A DNA stretch of 34,740 bases. Source: Clostridium guangxiense. Its GTDB lineage: Bacteria > Bacillota > Clostridia > Clostridiales > Clostridiaceae. The notes under the pieces are model-generated. The model was not told where the DNA came from. It saw only the letters and a program-made list of their open reading frames with translations, and ran no database searches. How positions within the stretch are numbered: position 1 is the stretch's first letter; every line of letters begins with the position of its first letter. The stretch lies in assembly GCF_021043395.1 (NCBI RefSeq), contig NZ_JAJNKE010000040.1, positions 1-34,740 of the forward strand, read 5' to 3'. Shown here in pieces: positions 1-9,268 of this stretch. The position numbers and the translations under genes are program-made.

Positions 1-63
1 TTTACAATTTTTAAGCCTTAGATTTATAGGATTTTTTTAACGCGACGAAGCATTATTACTTCA

Positions 64-129
64 CAACTTCCAGTTTATCAGGATAAATTTGGAGATTGCA
101 ATTTTAAAGTTTCAAGTTGTCTATCTATA
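64..129 (-). repeat. Half-copy of TATAGATAA-type hairpin repeat (copy A)
   Basis: This 66-nt segment, read on the minus strand, starts TATAGATAGAC and ends AAACTGGAAGTTG. By hand alignment it matches 2103-2168 (plus strand) at about 52 of 66 positions with no gaps. The two copies are therefore inverted with respect to each other and flank the thyX-mrnC pair. It resembles the left arm and centre of the complete element at 20757-20867, so it looks like a truncated copy. Confidence 0.65.
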
Positions 130-236
130 GGAAGATGTGAAAAATGTAGGTATTATTTTTTACTGGCCGCTCATAATGCTTTATGCGTGGTGTAGTAAAA
201 CCTATAGAATACCTTTTTTCGCCTCCTCCTAGTTAA

Positions 237-1559
237 CTATTCCGCAAACTTTTCCTTCATAAGCATTTGTTTACCACATGTCAATTTTCCCTCTTTGCAC
301 TTTCCGTACACACAAGGTGGCAGTGCTTTTATATAAAGTACTTTTGAAAGTTTTCTAAGTTCATTAAGTTTCTTAGTAGATAATTCTCTTATTTCCCATT
401 GTGCATTTAAACAAATTCGCTCTGATAACATTTTAACATCTATTCTTGCATTTGTAGATATTACTAGTTTGATTTGGTCACAATTCAGTAAAAAACTTAA
501 AGCTATATCGCTACTATACTTTTGTTCTACCTGCAATCTAAAATTCTTAAATTCACTTACAATCTCCACAAACTCTTCATAAAAAGCTGATTTTTTTACG
601 GTTTCTGGGACAACCACTTCCCTATTAACATCTTTAATAATATCAATCAATTCTTCACGATAATTCTCAGATAACCTATGCCTTATTTGCTGATGGTAAG
701 TAACCATGCTGCACATCATTCCAAAGGTAGTTCTAGCCTGCTCAGCTATACTATCGTGTCCATAACCTAGCACTCTGTCAGTTACCCCCTGTGACTTTTT
801 TAGCGCATCGTCCCCCCATACCTCCATAACCTCAGAAGGTGTCTTGGCATGAGTACTTGTTATTGCTCCAACTCCAACATTTAAATCAAGATTTTTGAAT
901 GAACCTAAAAGTATCATATTGTTTTTACTATCTATTTTTTCAAGCTCATCTTTATAAAAGCTTTTTTCAACTTCATAATTATTTTTTTTACGTAATCCTT
1001 TTAATAATAAAGCAAGGTTATCGGGAAGCAGTTTTATAAATTTACGCTTGATATCTGTAAAAATATTTTCATATCTTGAATCATTAAACAAATAAAATAA
1101 ATCTAGAACCTTATCGCCGCTCATAGCTACACTAATATTAGTTTTAGCCGCTAATGGAAGAATATATCTTGCATCTTCAATAGGTATTCCATATAAATAG
1201 TCTTGAACCTTTGGTCTACCTTTAGCTTCATCATTCTTAAGAGTAGACATTTTATCGTATAATAAAAAAGCTTTGCTTATAAGTTCTCTTGCTTTTATAT
1301 TATCTTCTTCTGTAAGTTCAGGAACTATATAGGAATCTTCTTTCATAGTAACATATCTTTGGCTTTGCTGAACATATGAAGCTTTTAGTTCACAAAGAAG
1401 GGTACTTTGAACTCTATCTATTCCTTCAAACACAAAAGACACATTTGCATATTTTAAAAGTTCTTTTAAATCATCTTTATTTATATTGTCTTTTCTTTCT
1501 TTTTTTATCCACTCTTCTAATTTATCTAAACCTACTTCTTCAAAATTCGTTATCTTCAA
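237..1559 (-). CDS. thyX: Double-length ThyX-family protein (flavin-dependent thymidylate synthase-like)
   Basis: ThyX makes dTMP from dUMP using FAD, NADPH and methylene-tetrahydrofolate. This protein is about 440 residues, roughly twice the usual 220-250, and holds two ThyX-like halves. Numbering is from the TTG start. The N-terminal half (about 34-150) keeps the second part of the signature (ASYVQQSQRYV, 60-70), but CEL replaces RHR. The C-terminal half (about 225-420) keeps GHDSIAEQ (267-274), RHR (293-295) and AQWEIR (386-391), but the segment after RHR has lost the usual serine. A tail with Cys416, Cys421 and Cys428 could bind metal. I chose TTG at 1559 because AGGGGTG lies 7 nt upstream; the in-frame ATG at 1583 has no ribosome binding site. 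It follows mrnC in a short operon. The family is clear from motifs; whether it is active as a thymidylate synthase is not. Confidence 0.85.
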   Translation of the reverse strand: MKITNFEEVGLDKLEEWIKKERKDNINKDDLKELLKYANVSFVFEGIDRVQSTLLCELKASYVQQSQRYVTMKEDSYIVPELTEEDNIKARELISKAFLLYDKMSTLKNDEAKGRPKVQDYLYGIPIEDARYILPLAAKTNISVAMSGDKVLDLFYLFNDSRYENIFTDIKRKFIKLLPDNLALLLKGLRKKNNYEVEKSFYKDELEKIDSKNNMILLGSFKNLDLNVGVGAITSTHAKTPSEVMEVWGDDALKKSQGVTDRVLGYGHDSIAEQARTTFGMMCSMVTYHQQIRHRLSENYREELIDIIKDVNREVVVPETVKKSAFYEEFVEIVSEFKNFRLQVEQKYSSDIALSFLLNCDQIKLVISTNARIDVKMLSERICLNAQWEIRELSTKKLNELRKLSKVLYIKALPPCVYGKCKEGKLTCGKQMLMKEKFAE

Positions 1560-1603
1560 ATTAAATTCACCCCTAAAAAACATTTGTATAGATGAGTAAC
1601 TTT

Positions 1604-2014
1604 TTACTCCATATTAATTATCTTCTCCAAAAAGTAGTTTAATCTTTCCATTTGCTCTGTTATGTACAAATATCCAATAAAAGCTTCAAAGCCAGTGGCA
1701 GTTCTATATTCACGTATGTCTGCATTCTTAGGTGACGTTCCAGATTTAGCATTTCTTCCCCTCTTATATATGTGCGCTTCTTCTTCGTCAAGCTCTTCTA
1801 AAAGTTTTTTCATAAATTCACTTTGAGCATGTGCTTTTACAAACCCTATAGCCTTTACATGAAGCTTATGTACGTTCATATTTACATTTTTATCCACTAA
1901 ATATATCCTAATAAAGTTCTCATAGACAGCATCACCAATAAAAGCCAGTACCAATGGATTTAGCTGTTTAGCTCTTTCTTTAGAAAACTTATTTTTAAAA
2001 ATTTCAAAATCCAT
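1604..2014 (-). CDS. mrnC: Mini-ribonuclease III (MrnC)
   Basis: MrnC is a dimeric RNase III catalytic domain without a dsRNA-binding domain. In Bacillus it matures 23S rRNA ends. The 136-residue length is normal for the family. The RNase III signature is LAFIGDAVYE at about 23-32, with Asp28 and Glu32 as metal ligands; a second acidic site is Glu110 in GFEAFIGYLY. AAGGAGAT precedes the ATG at a good distance. It is upstream of thyX and probably co-transcribed with it. In many clostridia mrnC directly follows cysS; here cysS is about 17 kb away, and mrnC has gained or kept its own extended -10 promoter. Confidence 0.93.
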   Translation of the reverse strand: MDFEIFKNKFSKERAKQLNPLVLAFIGDAVYENFIRIYLVDKNVNMNVHKLHVKAIGFVKAHAQSEFMKKLLEELDEEEAHIYKRGRNAKSGTSPKNADIREYRTATGFEAFIGYLYITEQMERLNYFLEKIINME

Positions 2015-2078
2015 TAAAAATTATCTCCTTAATCTTAATCTGCATGCTTTAACTAGCATATCTTTAATACTAAAAATG

Positions 2079-2089
2079 ATTATACCATA
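2079..2089 (-). promoter_or_regulatory. Extended -10 promoter for mrnC-thyX
   Basis: On the minus strand the sequence reads TATGGTATAAT, an exact extended -10 element (TGNTATAAT) about 65 nt upstream of the mrnC ATG. No good -35 hexamer is present; the TATAGATAA-type repeat (2103-2168) begins where a -35 would lie. This is a prediction from sequence only. Confidence 0.5.
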
Positions 2090-2102
2090 CTTAAGATGCA
2101 TA

Positions 2103-2168
2103 TATAGATAAACAAGCTGAAATATTTAAATTACCAATACCAAATTTATCCCTACAAACTGGAAGTTG
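2103..2168 (+). repeat. Half-copy of TATAGATAA-type hairpin repeat (copy B)
   Basis: Read on the plus strand this starts TATAGATAAAC and ends AAACTGGAAGTTG. It is the inverted partner of 64-129. It stops where the second repeat family begins (2171), so the two families abut here, in the space between trpA and mrnC. Confidence 0.65.
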
Positions 2169-2170
2169 AC

Positions 2171-2378
2171 TCAGTTCACAATTCACAATGCACAGTTCAC
2201 AATGAATGATGATTTTTCTCAGCTATGCTTCGAAAAATCTAGAAACTTAATGTGCGCAAAGCGCTTAAAATATAGTGTTCAGCGCAGCTGACACTATTAA
2301 GTTCTAAGATTTACCTGAGAGTAACGAAAGGTAAATCCACATTCACTCTACTCTGTACTCTCTACTCTGTACTCTGAG
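2171..2378. repeat. Composite structured repeat, CAG..GAATGATGATTTT family (long copy)
   Basis: The element opens with a run of TTCACAAT-like units ending GAATGATGATTTTT and closes with CATTCACTCTACTCTGTACTC plus further CTACTCTGTACTCT units. The two ends are imperfectly complementary. Inside are nested inverted repeats: GATTTTTC/GAAAAATC (2211-2239), TAGAAACTTAA/TTAAGTTCTA (2240-2306), TAGTGT/ACACTA (2273-2296) and GATTTACC/GGTAAATC (2308-2337). I find no reading frame. It fills most of the 479-nt gap between trpA and mrnC. A fragment of the same right-end sequence lies at 2465-2489, inside and beside the trp terminator. Confidence 0.7.
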
Positions 2379-2420
2379 TTAAATTAAAATTTGTAATAGT
2401 CTACAGCAATTAATTTTATC

Positions 2421-2471
2421 AAAATAAAAAGTACAGCTAGGGTGTATTTTTCTCCACCAACGCACTGTACT
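2421..2471 (-). terminator. Rho-independent terminator of the trp operon
   Basis: Just past trpA, the minus strand has a hairpin with outer stem AGTACAG (2471-2465) and CTGTACT (2436-2430) and an inner GGTG/CACC helix. TTTTATTTT follows. It closes the trpEGDCFBA operon and appears to be built partly from repeat sequence. Confidence 0.7.
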
Positions 2472-2493
2472 CTCTACTCTGTACTCTTATATT

Positions 2494-3288
2494 TTATAGT
2501 ACTTCTTTAATTGAATAAACAAATTTCCCAACTTCACTAAGCATTTTTTCTTTATTGACTTCTTTTTCTATTATTTTCATTATAGCACTGCCTATGATAA
2601 CTCCATCGCAGTACTCTTTTATGTCCTTTGCCATTTCGGCATTTGAAATACCAAAACCTATGCACTTAGGAATTTCAGTATATTTTGATACCAAAGAAAT
2701 ATAGTCTTCTAAGTTACTAGATAGTTTACTTCTTACTCCGGTAACTCCATTGGTTGATACACAATATATAAATCCGCCCGCTCCATTTACGATATTTTTT
2801 ATTCTGTTTTCTGATGTTGGAGCAACAAGAGGAATTATATATACACCGTACTCCACTGCTGCGTCTACAATTTCGCTTCTTTCCTCTAGAGGTAAATCTG
2901 GTATTATTACTCCATCTATACCTACATCTTTAGATCTTTTTATAAATTTTTCAACACCATACTTATACACATTTCCAAAGTATGTCATATAGACTAGTGG
3001 AATGTTAGTTTTTTTTCTAATATTCGACACCATATTCATTATATCATCTATTTTTATTCTATCTTTGAGGACTTTAGAGGATGCTGTTTGAATAACTGGA
3101 CCATCGGCAATTGGATCAGAATATGGTATTCCAAGTTCTATTATATCGCTGCCAGAAGAAGAAATTTTCAAAACAATATCTTCTGTGGTTTTTATATCAG
3201 GATATCCGCTTGTAACAAATGATATCATTGCTTTTTTATTTGATTCTTTTAATTCCTGAAATTTTAAATCTATTCTATTTTTCATCAT
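2494..3288 (-). CDS. trpA: Tryptophan synthase alpha chain
   Basis: TrpA cleaves indole-3-glycerol phosphate to indole and glyceraldehyde-3-phosphate and passes indole to TrpB. The 264 residues form one TIM barrel of normal length. The catalytic pair is visible as Glu51 in [10 protein letters not shown] and Asp62 in IADGP; the glycine-rich phosphate loop is at GFGIS near 214-218. The start overlaps the end of trpB by 14 nt, which suggests translational coupling. GGAGGG lies 5 nt upstream of two consecutive ATG codons (3288 or 3285), and either could be used. It is the last gene of the trp operon. Confidence 0.97.
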   Translation of the reverse strand: MMKNRIDLKFQELKESNKKAMISFVTSGYPDIKTTEDIVLKISSSGSDIIELGIPYSDPIADGPVIQTASSKVLKDRIKIDDIMNMVSNIRKKTNIPLVYMTYFGNVYKYGVEKFIKRSKDVGIDGVIIPDLPLEERSEIVDAAVEYGVYIIPLVAPTSENRIKNIVNGAGGFIYCVSTNGVTGVRSKLSSNLEDYISLVSKYTEIPKCIGFGISNAEMAKDIKEYCDGVIIGSAIMKIIEKEVNKEKMLSEVGKFVYSIKEVL

Positions 3289-4459
3289 CTAATCCCTCCA
3301 TATTTTCCATAACGGTATTTACATCCTTGTCTCCTCTTCCAGAAAGATTTATAACTACAATATTATCTTTAGGAAGTTTTGGTACGAACTTCATTGCATA
3401 AGCTACAGCATGAGAACTTTCAAGAGCTGGTATAATACCTTCCTTCTCTGATAAATATAAAAATGCTTCAAGTGCTTCTTTATCTGTTACAGTTTCATAT
3501 TTTGCCCTATTAGAATCTTTTAAGTAGGAATGCTGCGGACCAACTCCTGGGTAATCAAGCCCTGCTGAAACAGAATAAGCTGGTGTTATTTGTCCGTCTT
3601 CATCCTGAAGCACATAAGTCATCATTCCATGTATTATACCTACGCTTCCCTTAGAAAGTGTTGCTGCATTCATATTAGTATCTAGACCTAACCCTGCTGC
3701 CTCTACACCTATAAGATTTACACCTTCATCTTTTATAAAGTCATAAAATGCTCCCATGGCATTACTTCCGCCACCAACACATGCAATTACATAGTCTGGA
3801 AGTTTATTTTCCACTTTAAACATTTGCGCTTTAATTTCTTCTCCTATTATCTTTTGGAAGTCCTTCACTATTGTAGGATATGGATGAGGTCCCATTACAG
3901 AACCAATTACATAGTAAGTACTTTCTATGTTTGTTACCCAATTTCTCATAGCCTCGTTTATTGCATCTTTTAAAGTACATGAGCCTGATTTTACAGAGTT
4001 GACTTTGGCACCTAAAATTTTCATTCTAAATACATTAAGTGCTTGTCTTTTAACATCTTCCTCTCCCATAAATACTTCACACTCAAGTCCAAATAAAGCC
4101 GCTGCTGTAGCGGTTGCAACCCCATGCTGTCCTGCTCCAGTTTCTGCTATTACTTTTTTCTTACCCATTCTTTTTGCAAGAAGTACCTGACCAAGTGCAT
4201 TGTTTAATTTATGTGAACCAGTGTGATTTAAATCTTCTCTTTTTAAATATACCTTTGCTCCTCCTAAATCTTTTGTCATGTTTTCTGCAAAGTACAAAGG
4301 TGTTTCCCTTCCAACATATTGTCTAAGATAGTATTTATATTCATTTATAAAATTTTCATCATTAATTGCTTTGTTATATTCTACTTCAAGCTCCTCTATG
4401 GCATTCATTATAGTTTCTGGAACGTACTGACCCCCATATATTCCAAATCTTCCATTCAT
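3275..4459 (-). CDS. trpB: Tryptophan synthase beta chain
   Basis: TrpB is the PLP enzyme that condenses indole with serine to give tryptophan. It is 394 residues, normal for TrpB1. The PLP lysine is Lys84 in [13 protein letters not shown], and the phosphate-binding GGGSNAMG loop is near residue 230. The C-terminal NLSGRGDKD segment is typical. Its ATG overlaps the trpF stop codon by one base (TAATG), and its 3' end overlaps trpA. Confidence 0.98.
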   Translation of the reverse strand: MNGRFGIYGGQYVPETIMNAIEELEVEYNKAINDENFINEYKYYLRQYVGRETPLYFAENMTKDLGGAKVYLKREDLNHTGSHKLNNALGQVLLAKRMGKKKVIAETGAGQHGVATATAAALFGLECEVFMGEEDVKRQALNVFRMKILGAKVNSVKSGSCTLKDAINEAMRNWVTNIESTYYVIGSVMGPHPYPTIVKDFQKIIGEEIKAQMFKVENKLPDYVIACVGGGSNAMGAFYDFIKDEGVNLIGVEAAGLGLDTNMNAATLSKGSVGIIHGMMTYVLQDEDGQITPAYSVSAGLDYPGVGPQHSYLKDSNRAKYETVTDKEALEAFLYLSEKEGIIPALESSHAVAYAMKFVPKLPKDNIVVINLSGRGDKDVNTVMENMEGLDDEK

Positions 4460-5073
4460 TAAAAATTCCTCACTTTCATTATAAATTTTCTTATTTTTGC
4501 CTCGTCTTTAAATCCTTCTGTTTCTACACCACTTGATACATCAACTCCAAATGGGTTGAGCTCCTTTATGCACATTTCTACATTATTTTCATTTAAACCA
4601 CCTGCTGCAATTATTGGTTTTTCGATATAATCTTTAGCAGCCTTAAGCAAATTCCAATCAAATACTTTTCCTGTTCCTCCTGTTTTATTTCCATCCTTGC
4701 TGTCAATTAAAAAAGCATCCGCGCAGCATTCCTTTATTAATTTAATATTATTTTTGGAGGTTAAACTAAACGCCTTCCATACCTCATAATTATTAAATTT
4801 GTTAATATACTTGTTACCTTCGCTGCCATGAAATTGAAGTATATCAAGCTTTAGTGCTTCTGCAATATTTTTAACAATTTTATACTCCTCGTTAACAAAA
4901 ACGCCTACCTTTCTTATGCCTGTATTCAAGTTTAAGGAAAGAAGCTTTGCACTTTCCATGGTAACTTTTCTCTTACTGTTTGCAAAAACAAAACCGACAT
5001 AATCAGGCATATATTTATTTACAAATTCCACATCTTCTTGTCTTTTTATGCCGCAAATTTTTACCTTAATCAT
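4459..5073 (-). CDS. trpF: Phosphoribosylanthranilate isomerase
   Basis: TrpF catalyses the Amadori rearrangement of phosphoribosylanthranilate to CdRP. The 204 residues make one TIM barrel. The catalytic cysteine is Cys7 in KICGIK and the probable general acid is Asp124 in [17 protein letters not shown] and AAGGL are the phosphate-binding loops. AGGAGG lies 6 nt upstream of the ATG. The 104-nt gap before it is the only loose junction in this otherwise tightly packed operon. Confidence 0.96.
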   Translation of the reverse strand: MIKVKICGIKRQEDVEFVNKYMPDYVGFVFANSKRKVTMESAKLLSLNLNTGIRKVGVFVNEEYKIVKNIAEALKLDILQFHGSEGNKYINKFNNYEVWKAFSLTSKNNIKLIKECCADAFLIDSKDGNKTGGTGKVFDWNLLKAAKDYIEKPIIAAGGLNENNVEMCIKELNPFGVDVSSGVETEGFKDEAKIRKFIMKVRNF

Positions 5074-5177
5074 GTTTCCTCCTTTTACATTTATGTGAAT
5101 ATTCCGACTTATTTCTATACTGATAGTTATTTCATAAAAATTTGTCGATTCTTATTCATTTTTGCTATGATTAAATA

Positions 5178-5963
5178 TTACATTTTTTTTACTTCATCTA
5201 AAAACTGACTTATAGCCGCTTCATTATCTATATTTCGCATAAATGTCTCACCAATGAGCACAGCACTCACTCCCAGTGAAGCAACATATTTAATGTCATT
5301 AACCGTTTTTATAGCACTTTCTGAAACCGTCATAACGCCCTTTGGTACATATTTCAAAAGCTTTTCTGTTGTCCTTAAATCAGTTGAAAAATCTCTTAAA
5401 TCCCTATTGTTTATACCTATAATGCTGCATCCAGCTTCTGCTGCTAACTTTGCTTCCTCCTCATTGTGCACCTCTGTTATAGAATGTAATCCAAGTTCTA
5501 ATGTCTTTTTGTAGAAACACTTAAGCTTATCTTTAAGCACTGCTGCTATTAAAAGTACTGCATCTGCTCCTATTGCTTTTGCCTGATACAGCTGATACTC
5601 ATCCACAATGAAATCCTTTCTAAGTACAGGTTTTGTGGATATTTTCTTTACTTCTTTTATATATTCATCTCTTCCAAGAAAATATTTTTTCTCTGTCAAA
5701 ACAGATATAGCATTGATGTCTATTTCCTCATAAGTTTCTGCAATCTTAGATGGATTAAAATCTTCAAGTATCACACCTTTAGAAGGAGAAGCCTTTTTTA
5801 TTTCTGCTATTATCGATATTTTATCGTTATTTATTGCATCCTTAAAATTTCTTGGTTTCTTGTCATATTCATAAGCAAGCTGCTGCATTTTTTCTTCACT
5901 AATTATATTTTTTTCTTCCTTTAATTGATTTAATTTATTATCTACAATATCATCTAATATCAT
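5178..5963 (-). CDS. trpC: Indole-3-glycerol phosphate synthase
   Basis: TrpC closes the indole ring of CdRP. I chose the ATG at 5963 (261 residues, MILDDIV...): GGGAG lies 9 nt upstream and it starts 4 nt after the trpD stop. A longer frame from 6014 would add 17 residues inside trpD without a ribosome binding site. Family motifs are AEIKKASPSKG (53-63), LRKDFIVDEYQ, GINNRDL and VSESAI. It is monofunctional, not fused to trpF as in enterobacteria. Confidence 0.96.
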   Translation of the reverse strand: MILDDIVDNKLNQLKEEKNIISEEKMQQLAYEYDKKPRNFKDAINNDKISIIAEIKKASPSKGVILEDFNPSKIAETYEEIDINAISVLTEKKYFLGRDEYIKEVKKISTKPVLRKDFIVDEYQLYQAKAIGADAVLLIAAVLKDKLKCFYKKTLELGLHSITEVHNEEEAKLAAEAGCSIIGINNRDLRDFSTDLRTTEKLLKYVPKGVMTVSESAIKTVNDIKYVASLGVSAVLIGETFMRNIDNEAAISQFLDEVKKM

Positions 5964-5967
5964 ATTT

Positions 5968-6969
5968 TCACGCTCCCACAAGCTGCTGGTATTTCTCATA
6001 TGCAGTTCCATCATCTATAAGCTTTTCCGCAAGCTTTACTCCCGCTTTTAAATCCTCCACAGCTTTTCCAACATAAAGCGCTGCTGCACTATTTAAAACC
6101 ACTATATCTCTCTTAGCTCCTTTTTTCCCTTTTAGTATGTCTAAAATAATGTCTGCGTTTTCTTCTGGTGTTCCACCTTCTATCTCATTTAGAAAGGCTC
6201 TCTTAATTCCAAATTGCTCTGGAGTAATTGTGTAGCTTTTCACTTCATTATTTCTTATCTCAGTAACATAAGTTTCTCCCGTGGTAGTTATTTCATCAAG
6301 ACCATCACTTCCATGCATAACGATTGCCCTTTCTCTACCCAATTTTACGAGCACTTTTGAAACTACATCAATAAGTTTTTTATCATAAACTCCTAGAACT
6401 TGACCTTTTAAATCACATGGATTAGTAATTGGTCCTAAAATATTAAATAGTGTTCTAACTCCAAGCTGCTTTCTAACTGGTCCAACATTTTTCATAGCCT
6501 TATGGTAAATTTGGGCAAATATAAATCCCATTCCTTTTTCATCAATAGATTTTTCTACTTCCTCCTTATTAAGCTCTATGTCTATATGAAGTTCACTTAA
6601 GACATCTGCACTTCCACTTTTACTTGATACTGACCTATTACCGTGCTTTGCTACCTTTACTCCTCCTGCCGCTGCTATGATTGAAGCTGCCGTAGATATA
6701 TTAAAGGTTTTTGCTCCATCTCCTCCTGTACCGCACGTATCAATAGCATATGGTGATTTTAGTTCTACCTTCAAGGCATGTTCCCTCATTGCCTTTGCAG
6801 CACCAGTTATTTCTTCTGCAGTTTCCCCCTTCATTTTTAAGGCTACTAAGAATGCAGCCATTTGAGCTTCATCTACCCTTCCATCCATTATTTTATTTAC
6901 TGCTTCGTATGCCTCCTCTTCTGTTAAATCTTCATATGCAGTTACCTTTTTTATCACTTCATTTAACAT
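5968..6969 (-). CDS. trpD: Anthranilate phosphoribosyltransferase
   Basis: TrpD transfers phosphoribose from PRPP to anthranilate. It is 333 residues, typical of the stand-alone enzyme. The PRPP/Mg-binding motif is [14 protein letters not shown] (77-90), followed by [15 protein letters not shown]; the second acidic motif HGSDGLDE is near residue 217-224. The start overlaps the trpG end by 11 nt, with GGAGGG upstream. The glutamine amidotransferase is a separate gene (trpG), unlike the E. coli fusion. Confidence 0.97.
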   Translation of the reverse strand: MLNEVIKKVTAYEDLTEEEAYEAVNKIMDGRVDEAQMAAFLVALKMKGETAEEITGAAKAMREHALKVELKSPYAIDTCGTGGDGAKTFNISTAASIIAAAGGVKVAKHGNRSVSSKSGSADVLSELHIDIELNKEEVEKSIDEKGMGFIFAQIYHKAMKNVGPVRKQLGVRTLFNILGPITNPCDLKGQVLGVYDKKLIDVVSKVLVKLGRERAIVMHGSDGLDEITTTGETYVTEIRNNEVKSYTITPEQFGIKRAFLNEIEGGTPEENADIILDILKGKKGAKRDIVVLNSAAALYVGKAVEDLKAGVKLAEKLIDDGTAYEKYQQLVGA

Positions 6970-7537
6970 TACAAATCCCTCCTAAAAAATTTTTTATTAT
7001 CTTTCTCCCATCTTCAGTAAAATAAGATTCTGGATGAAACTGAAGTCCGTACACCTTATATTCAGCATGCTTTATTCCCATAATTACTCCCTCTTCAGTT
7101 TCAGCTGTAATTTTGAGACTTCCCGGCAACTTTTCTCTATCTGCAATAAGTGAATGATATCTCATTACCTTAAGGGGGTTTCTTACTCCTTCAAAAAGCT
7201 CCTCATTGTTATGCTTTATTATTGATGTTTTTCCGTGCATTATTTCATTTGCACCTACAATCTCTCCACCAAATGCCTTTGCAATAGATTGATGTCCAAG
7301 GCATATACCAAGTATAGGAACTGTGTCCGCAAAGTTTCTAATGACATCTACTGATATTCCAGCATCATCAGGGGTTCCTGGTCCTGGAGAAATTATTATT
7401 CCTTCCAAATCAATCTTTCTTATATTTGAAATTGTAATTTCATCATTTCTAACTACTTTTATATTCTTGTATACTTCACCAACATATTGATAAAGGTTAT
7501 ACGTAAAGGAATCATAATTATCTATCATAAGAATCAT
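6959..7537 (-). CDS. trpG: Anthranilate synthase glutamine amidotransferase subunit
   Basis: This class I amidotransferase supplies ammonia to TrpE. It is 192 residues. The triad is visible: Cys79 in [11 protein letters not shown], then His168 and Glu170 in LQFHPES. The oxyanion strand is PGPGTP at 51-56. The ATG at 7537 follows the trpE stop directly (TAAATG), with AGGAAGTG upstream; the ATG three codons later is an alternative. The same family (PabA) can serve folate synthesis, and I see no separate pabA in the window, so it may be shared. Confidence 0.95.
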   Translation of the reverse strand: MILMIDNYDSFTYNLYQYVGEVYKNIKVVRNDEITISNIRKIDLEGIIISPGPGTPDDAGISVDVIRNFADTVPILGICLGHQSIAKAFGGEIVGANEIMHGKTSIIKHNNEELFEGVRNPLKVMRYHSLIADREKLPGSLKITAETEEGVIMGIKHAEYKVYGLQFHPESYFTEDGRKIIKNFLGGICNVK

Positions 7538-8965
7538 TTATATCACTTCCTTTAATATTTTTGATTTATTAAGACTTTCCTGATATTCATTCTCTGGTAT
7601 TGAATCGTAGACTATTCCTCCACCTGCCTGTGCATATGCTTTTTTATTCTTTATTACAAGAGTTCTTATTGCTATGCATGTATCCATGTTTCCATCGAAA
7701 GAAAAATATCCAACTGCACCCGCATAACAGCCCCTTTTCACATTCTCAAGTTCATCTATTATTTCCATTGCTCTTATCTTAGGAGCCCCTGATACAGTTC
7801 CTGCAGGAATACAAGTTTTAAGTGCATCAAAACAGTCAAATCCGTCTTTTAGCTTTCCTGAAACCTCTGACACTATATGCATCACATGAGAGTAAAATTC
7901 AACTTCCATAAGCTTATCAACTTTTACAGTTCCAAATTCACTGATCTTTCCTATGTCGTTTCTTGCAAGATCAAGAAGCATTGAATGTTCTGCTATTTCT
8001 TTTTCATCGTTTATGAGTTCATTTTTAAGTTTTGAATCTTCCTTTTCGTCTTTTCCTCTTGGTCTTGTTCCTGCTATAGGATTTGTTATAACTTTGTCAC
8101 CATAAACACTTACGAGGCTTTCAGGGGATGAACCTGTTATTTGAAAATCGCCAAAATCTATATAAAAAAGGTATGGAGATGGATTTCTAGAACGAAGCTT
8201 TCTGTATATATCAAAAGGCTGTTCATCTATATCCATAGTAAATCTCTGCGATAAAACCACCTGGAATATGTCGCCTTTTCTTATATACTCTTTTGCCTTA
8301 GAAACTATTTTACAGAAGCCATCTTTAGTAAAATTAGAAGTTATATTTTTATCAACACTACTTCGTTTAATGTCATGCATTCCTTTATTTGTTTTTATTT
8401 CCTTTTTCATATTCTTAATTTCAAGAGACACATCTTCGAAGGATGCATGGTCTTCTGAAAACACGTTGTAAATATATATAGCTTTGTGTGTTAAATGATC
8501 ATATCCTACTATTTTTTTATAAAACATTAAAATTGCTTCAGGTATCTGTAATTCATCCACATTATCATCAGAAATTCTTTCATACTGCTTTATAATGTCA
8601 TAGCCTATATAACCAATAGCTCCTCCGGAAAACGTATATTCTGTCTTTTCCATGCTGTGCTCTTTTATAAGCCTTTTCACTGTATCTAAAACTTTTCCTT
8701 GTTCTTCGTATACTACTTCCCCTTCTTCTACAAAGATTTTTTCCCTATAGCTTTTTACAATTGCATAAGGATCTGTTCCAACAAAGGAATACCTACCTTT
8801 AGAATTATTAAAATAATTACTTTCAAGAAGAAACTTGTTTTTACCCTGCATGTTAAAAAATATTGATATAGGAGTTATTTCATCACAGTCTTCCTCAACA
8901 ATAACTTGAAATGATTTTTTGCTTTTTTTTAAATTATTAAATTCTGTCTTTGAAATGTTATACAC
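7538..8965 (-). CDS. trpE: Anthranilate synthase component I
   Basis: TrpE converts chorismate to anthranilate and is the usual point of feedback control. It is 475 residues: N-terminal regulatory half, then the chorismate-binding domain (about 205-470) with [28 protein letters not shown] and TVSGAPK. The LLES motif (46-49), associated with tryptophan feedback binding, is present. The start is GTG at 8965 with AGGAGGAG 5 nt upstream. It is the first gene of the trp operon and is preceded by a tryptophan T-box leader. Confidence 0.97.
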   Translation of the reverse strand: MYNISKTEFNNLKKSKKSFQVIVEEDCDEITPISIFFNMQGKNKFLLESNYFNNSKGRYSFVGTDPYAIVKSYREKIFVEEGEVVYEEQGKVLDTVKRLIKEHSMEKTEYTFSGGAIGYIGYDIIKQYERISDDNVDELQIPEAILMFYKKIVGYDHLTHKAIYIYNVFSEDHASFEDVSLEIKNMKKEIKTNKGMHDIKRSSVDKNITSNFTKDGFCKIVSKAKEYIRKGDIFQVVLSQRFTMDIDEQPFDIYRKLRSRNPSPYLFYIDFGDFQITGSSPESLVSVYGDKVITNPIAGTRPRGKDEKEDSKLKNELINDEKEIAEHSMLLDLARNDIGKISEFGTVKVDKLMEVEFYSHVMHIVSEVSGKLKDGFDCFDALKTCIPAGTVSGAPKIRAMEIIDELENVKRGCYAGAVGYFSFDGNMDTCIAIRTLVIKNKKAYAQAGGGIVYDSIPENEYQESLNKSKILKEVI

Positions 8966-9051
8966 CTTGACTCCTCCTTAAAATACTTAATATTTCGAAT
9001 TTTCCGTTAATTATTTTTTCACTTTATCTTAATTACTGATTTTTTCCAGAC

Positions 9052-9092
9052 GCAAAAAGACCACTTCATCCTTTTTATGGGACGAAGTGGTC
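9052..9092 (-). terminator. T-box attenuator terminator (trp)
   Basis: A 14-bp near-perfect stem (9092-9079 with 9072-9059) is followed by five Us on the minus strand. Its 5' half overlaps the T-box, as expected for mutually exclusive antiterminator and terminator folds. It probably also stops read-through from the ilv-leu operon, since no other terminator follows ilvB. Confidence 0.9.
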
Positions 9093-9227
9093 GTGGTACC
9101 ACCCATATTTAGTTTAATTATGAATACACAATTAAACCCTCATCCAGATACGGAAAATTCACCAATAATATGAATATCGATATCCTGTCTTTTTAACGGT
9201 AGACTTTCCGAATACCACTACTCAGAT

Positions 9228-9268
9228 CAGCGCACAATTCACAGCGCACAGTTCTCAATTAATAAGAA
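9228..9268 (+). repeat. Partial CAG..CACAATTC repeat inside the trp T-box leader
   Basis: The plus strand reads CAGCGCACAATTCACAGCGC and continues CACAGTTCTCAATTAATAAG. It matches the left-arm rhythm of the repeats at 2171 and 19121, so a member of this family has become part of the leader RNA. Confidence 0.55.

Noticed and set aside
2340-2490. Tandem CTACTCTGTACTCT units as a CRISPR array
   Set aside because: Units are short, touching and imperfect, with no uniform spacers and no cas genes nearby. They belong to a hairpin repeat family.
5074-5177. Possible internal promoter or attenuator in the trpC-trpF gap
   Set aside because: 104 nt of AT-rich sequence without a convincing -35/-10 pair, hairpin or small frame.
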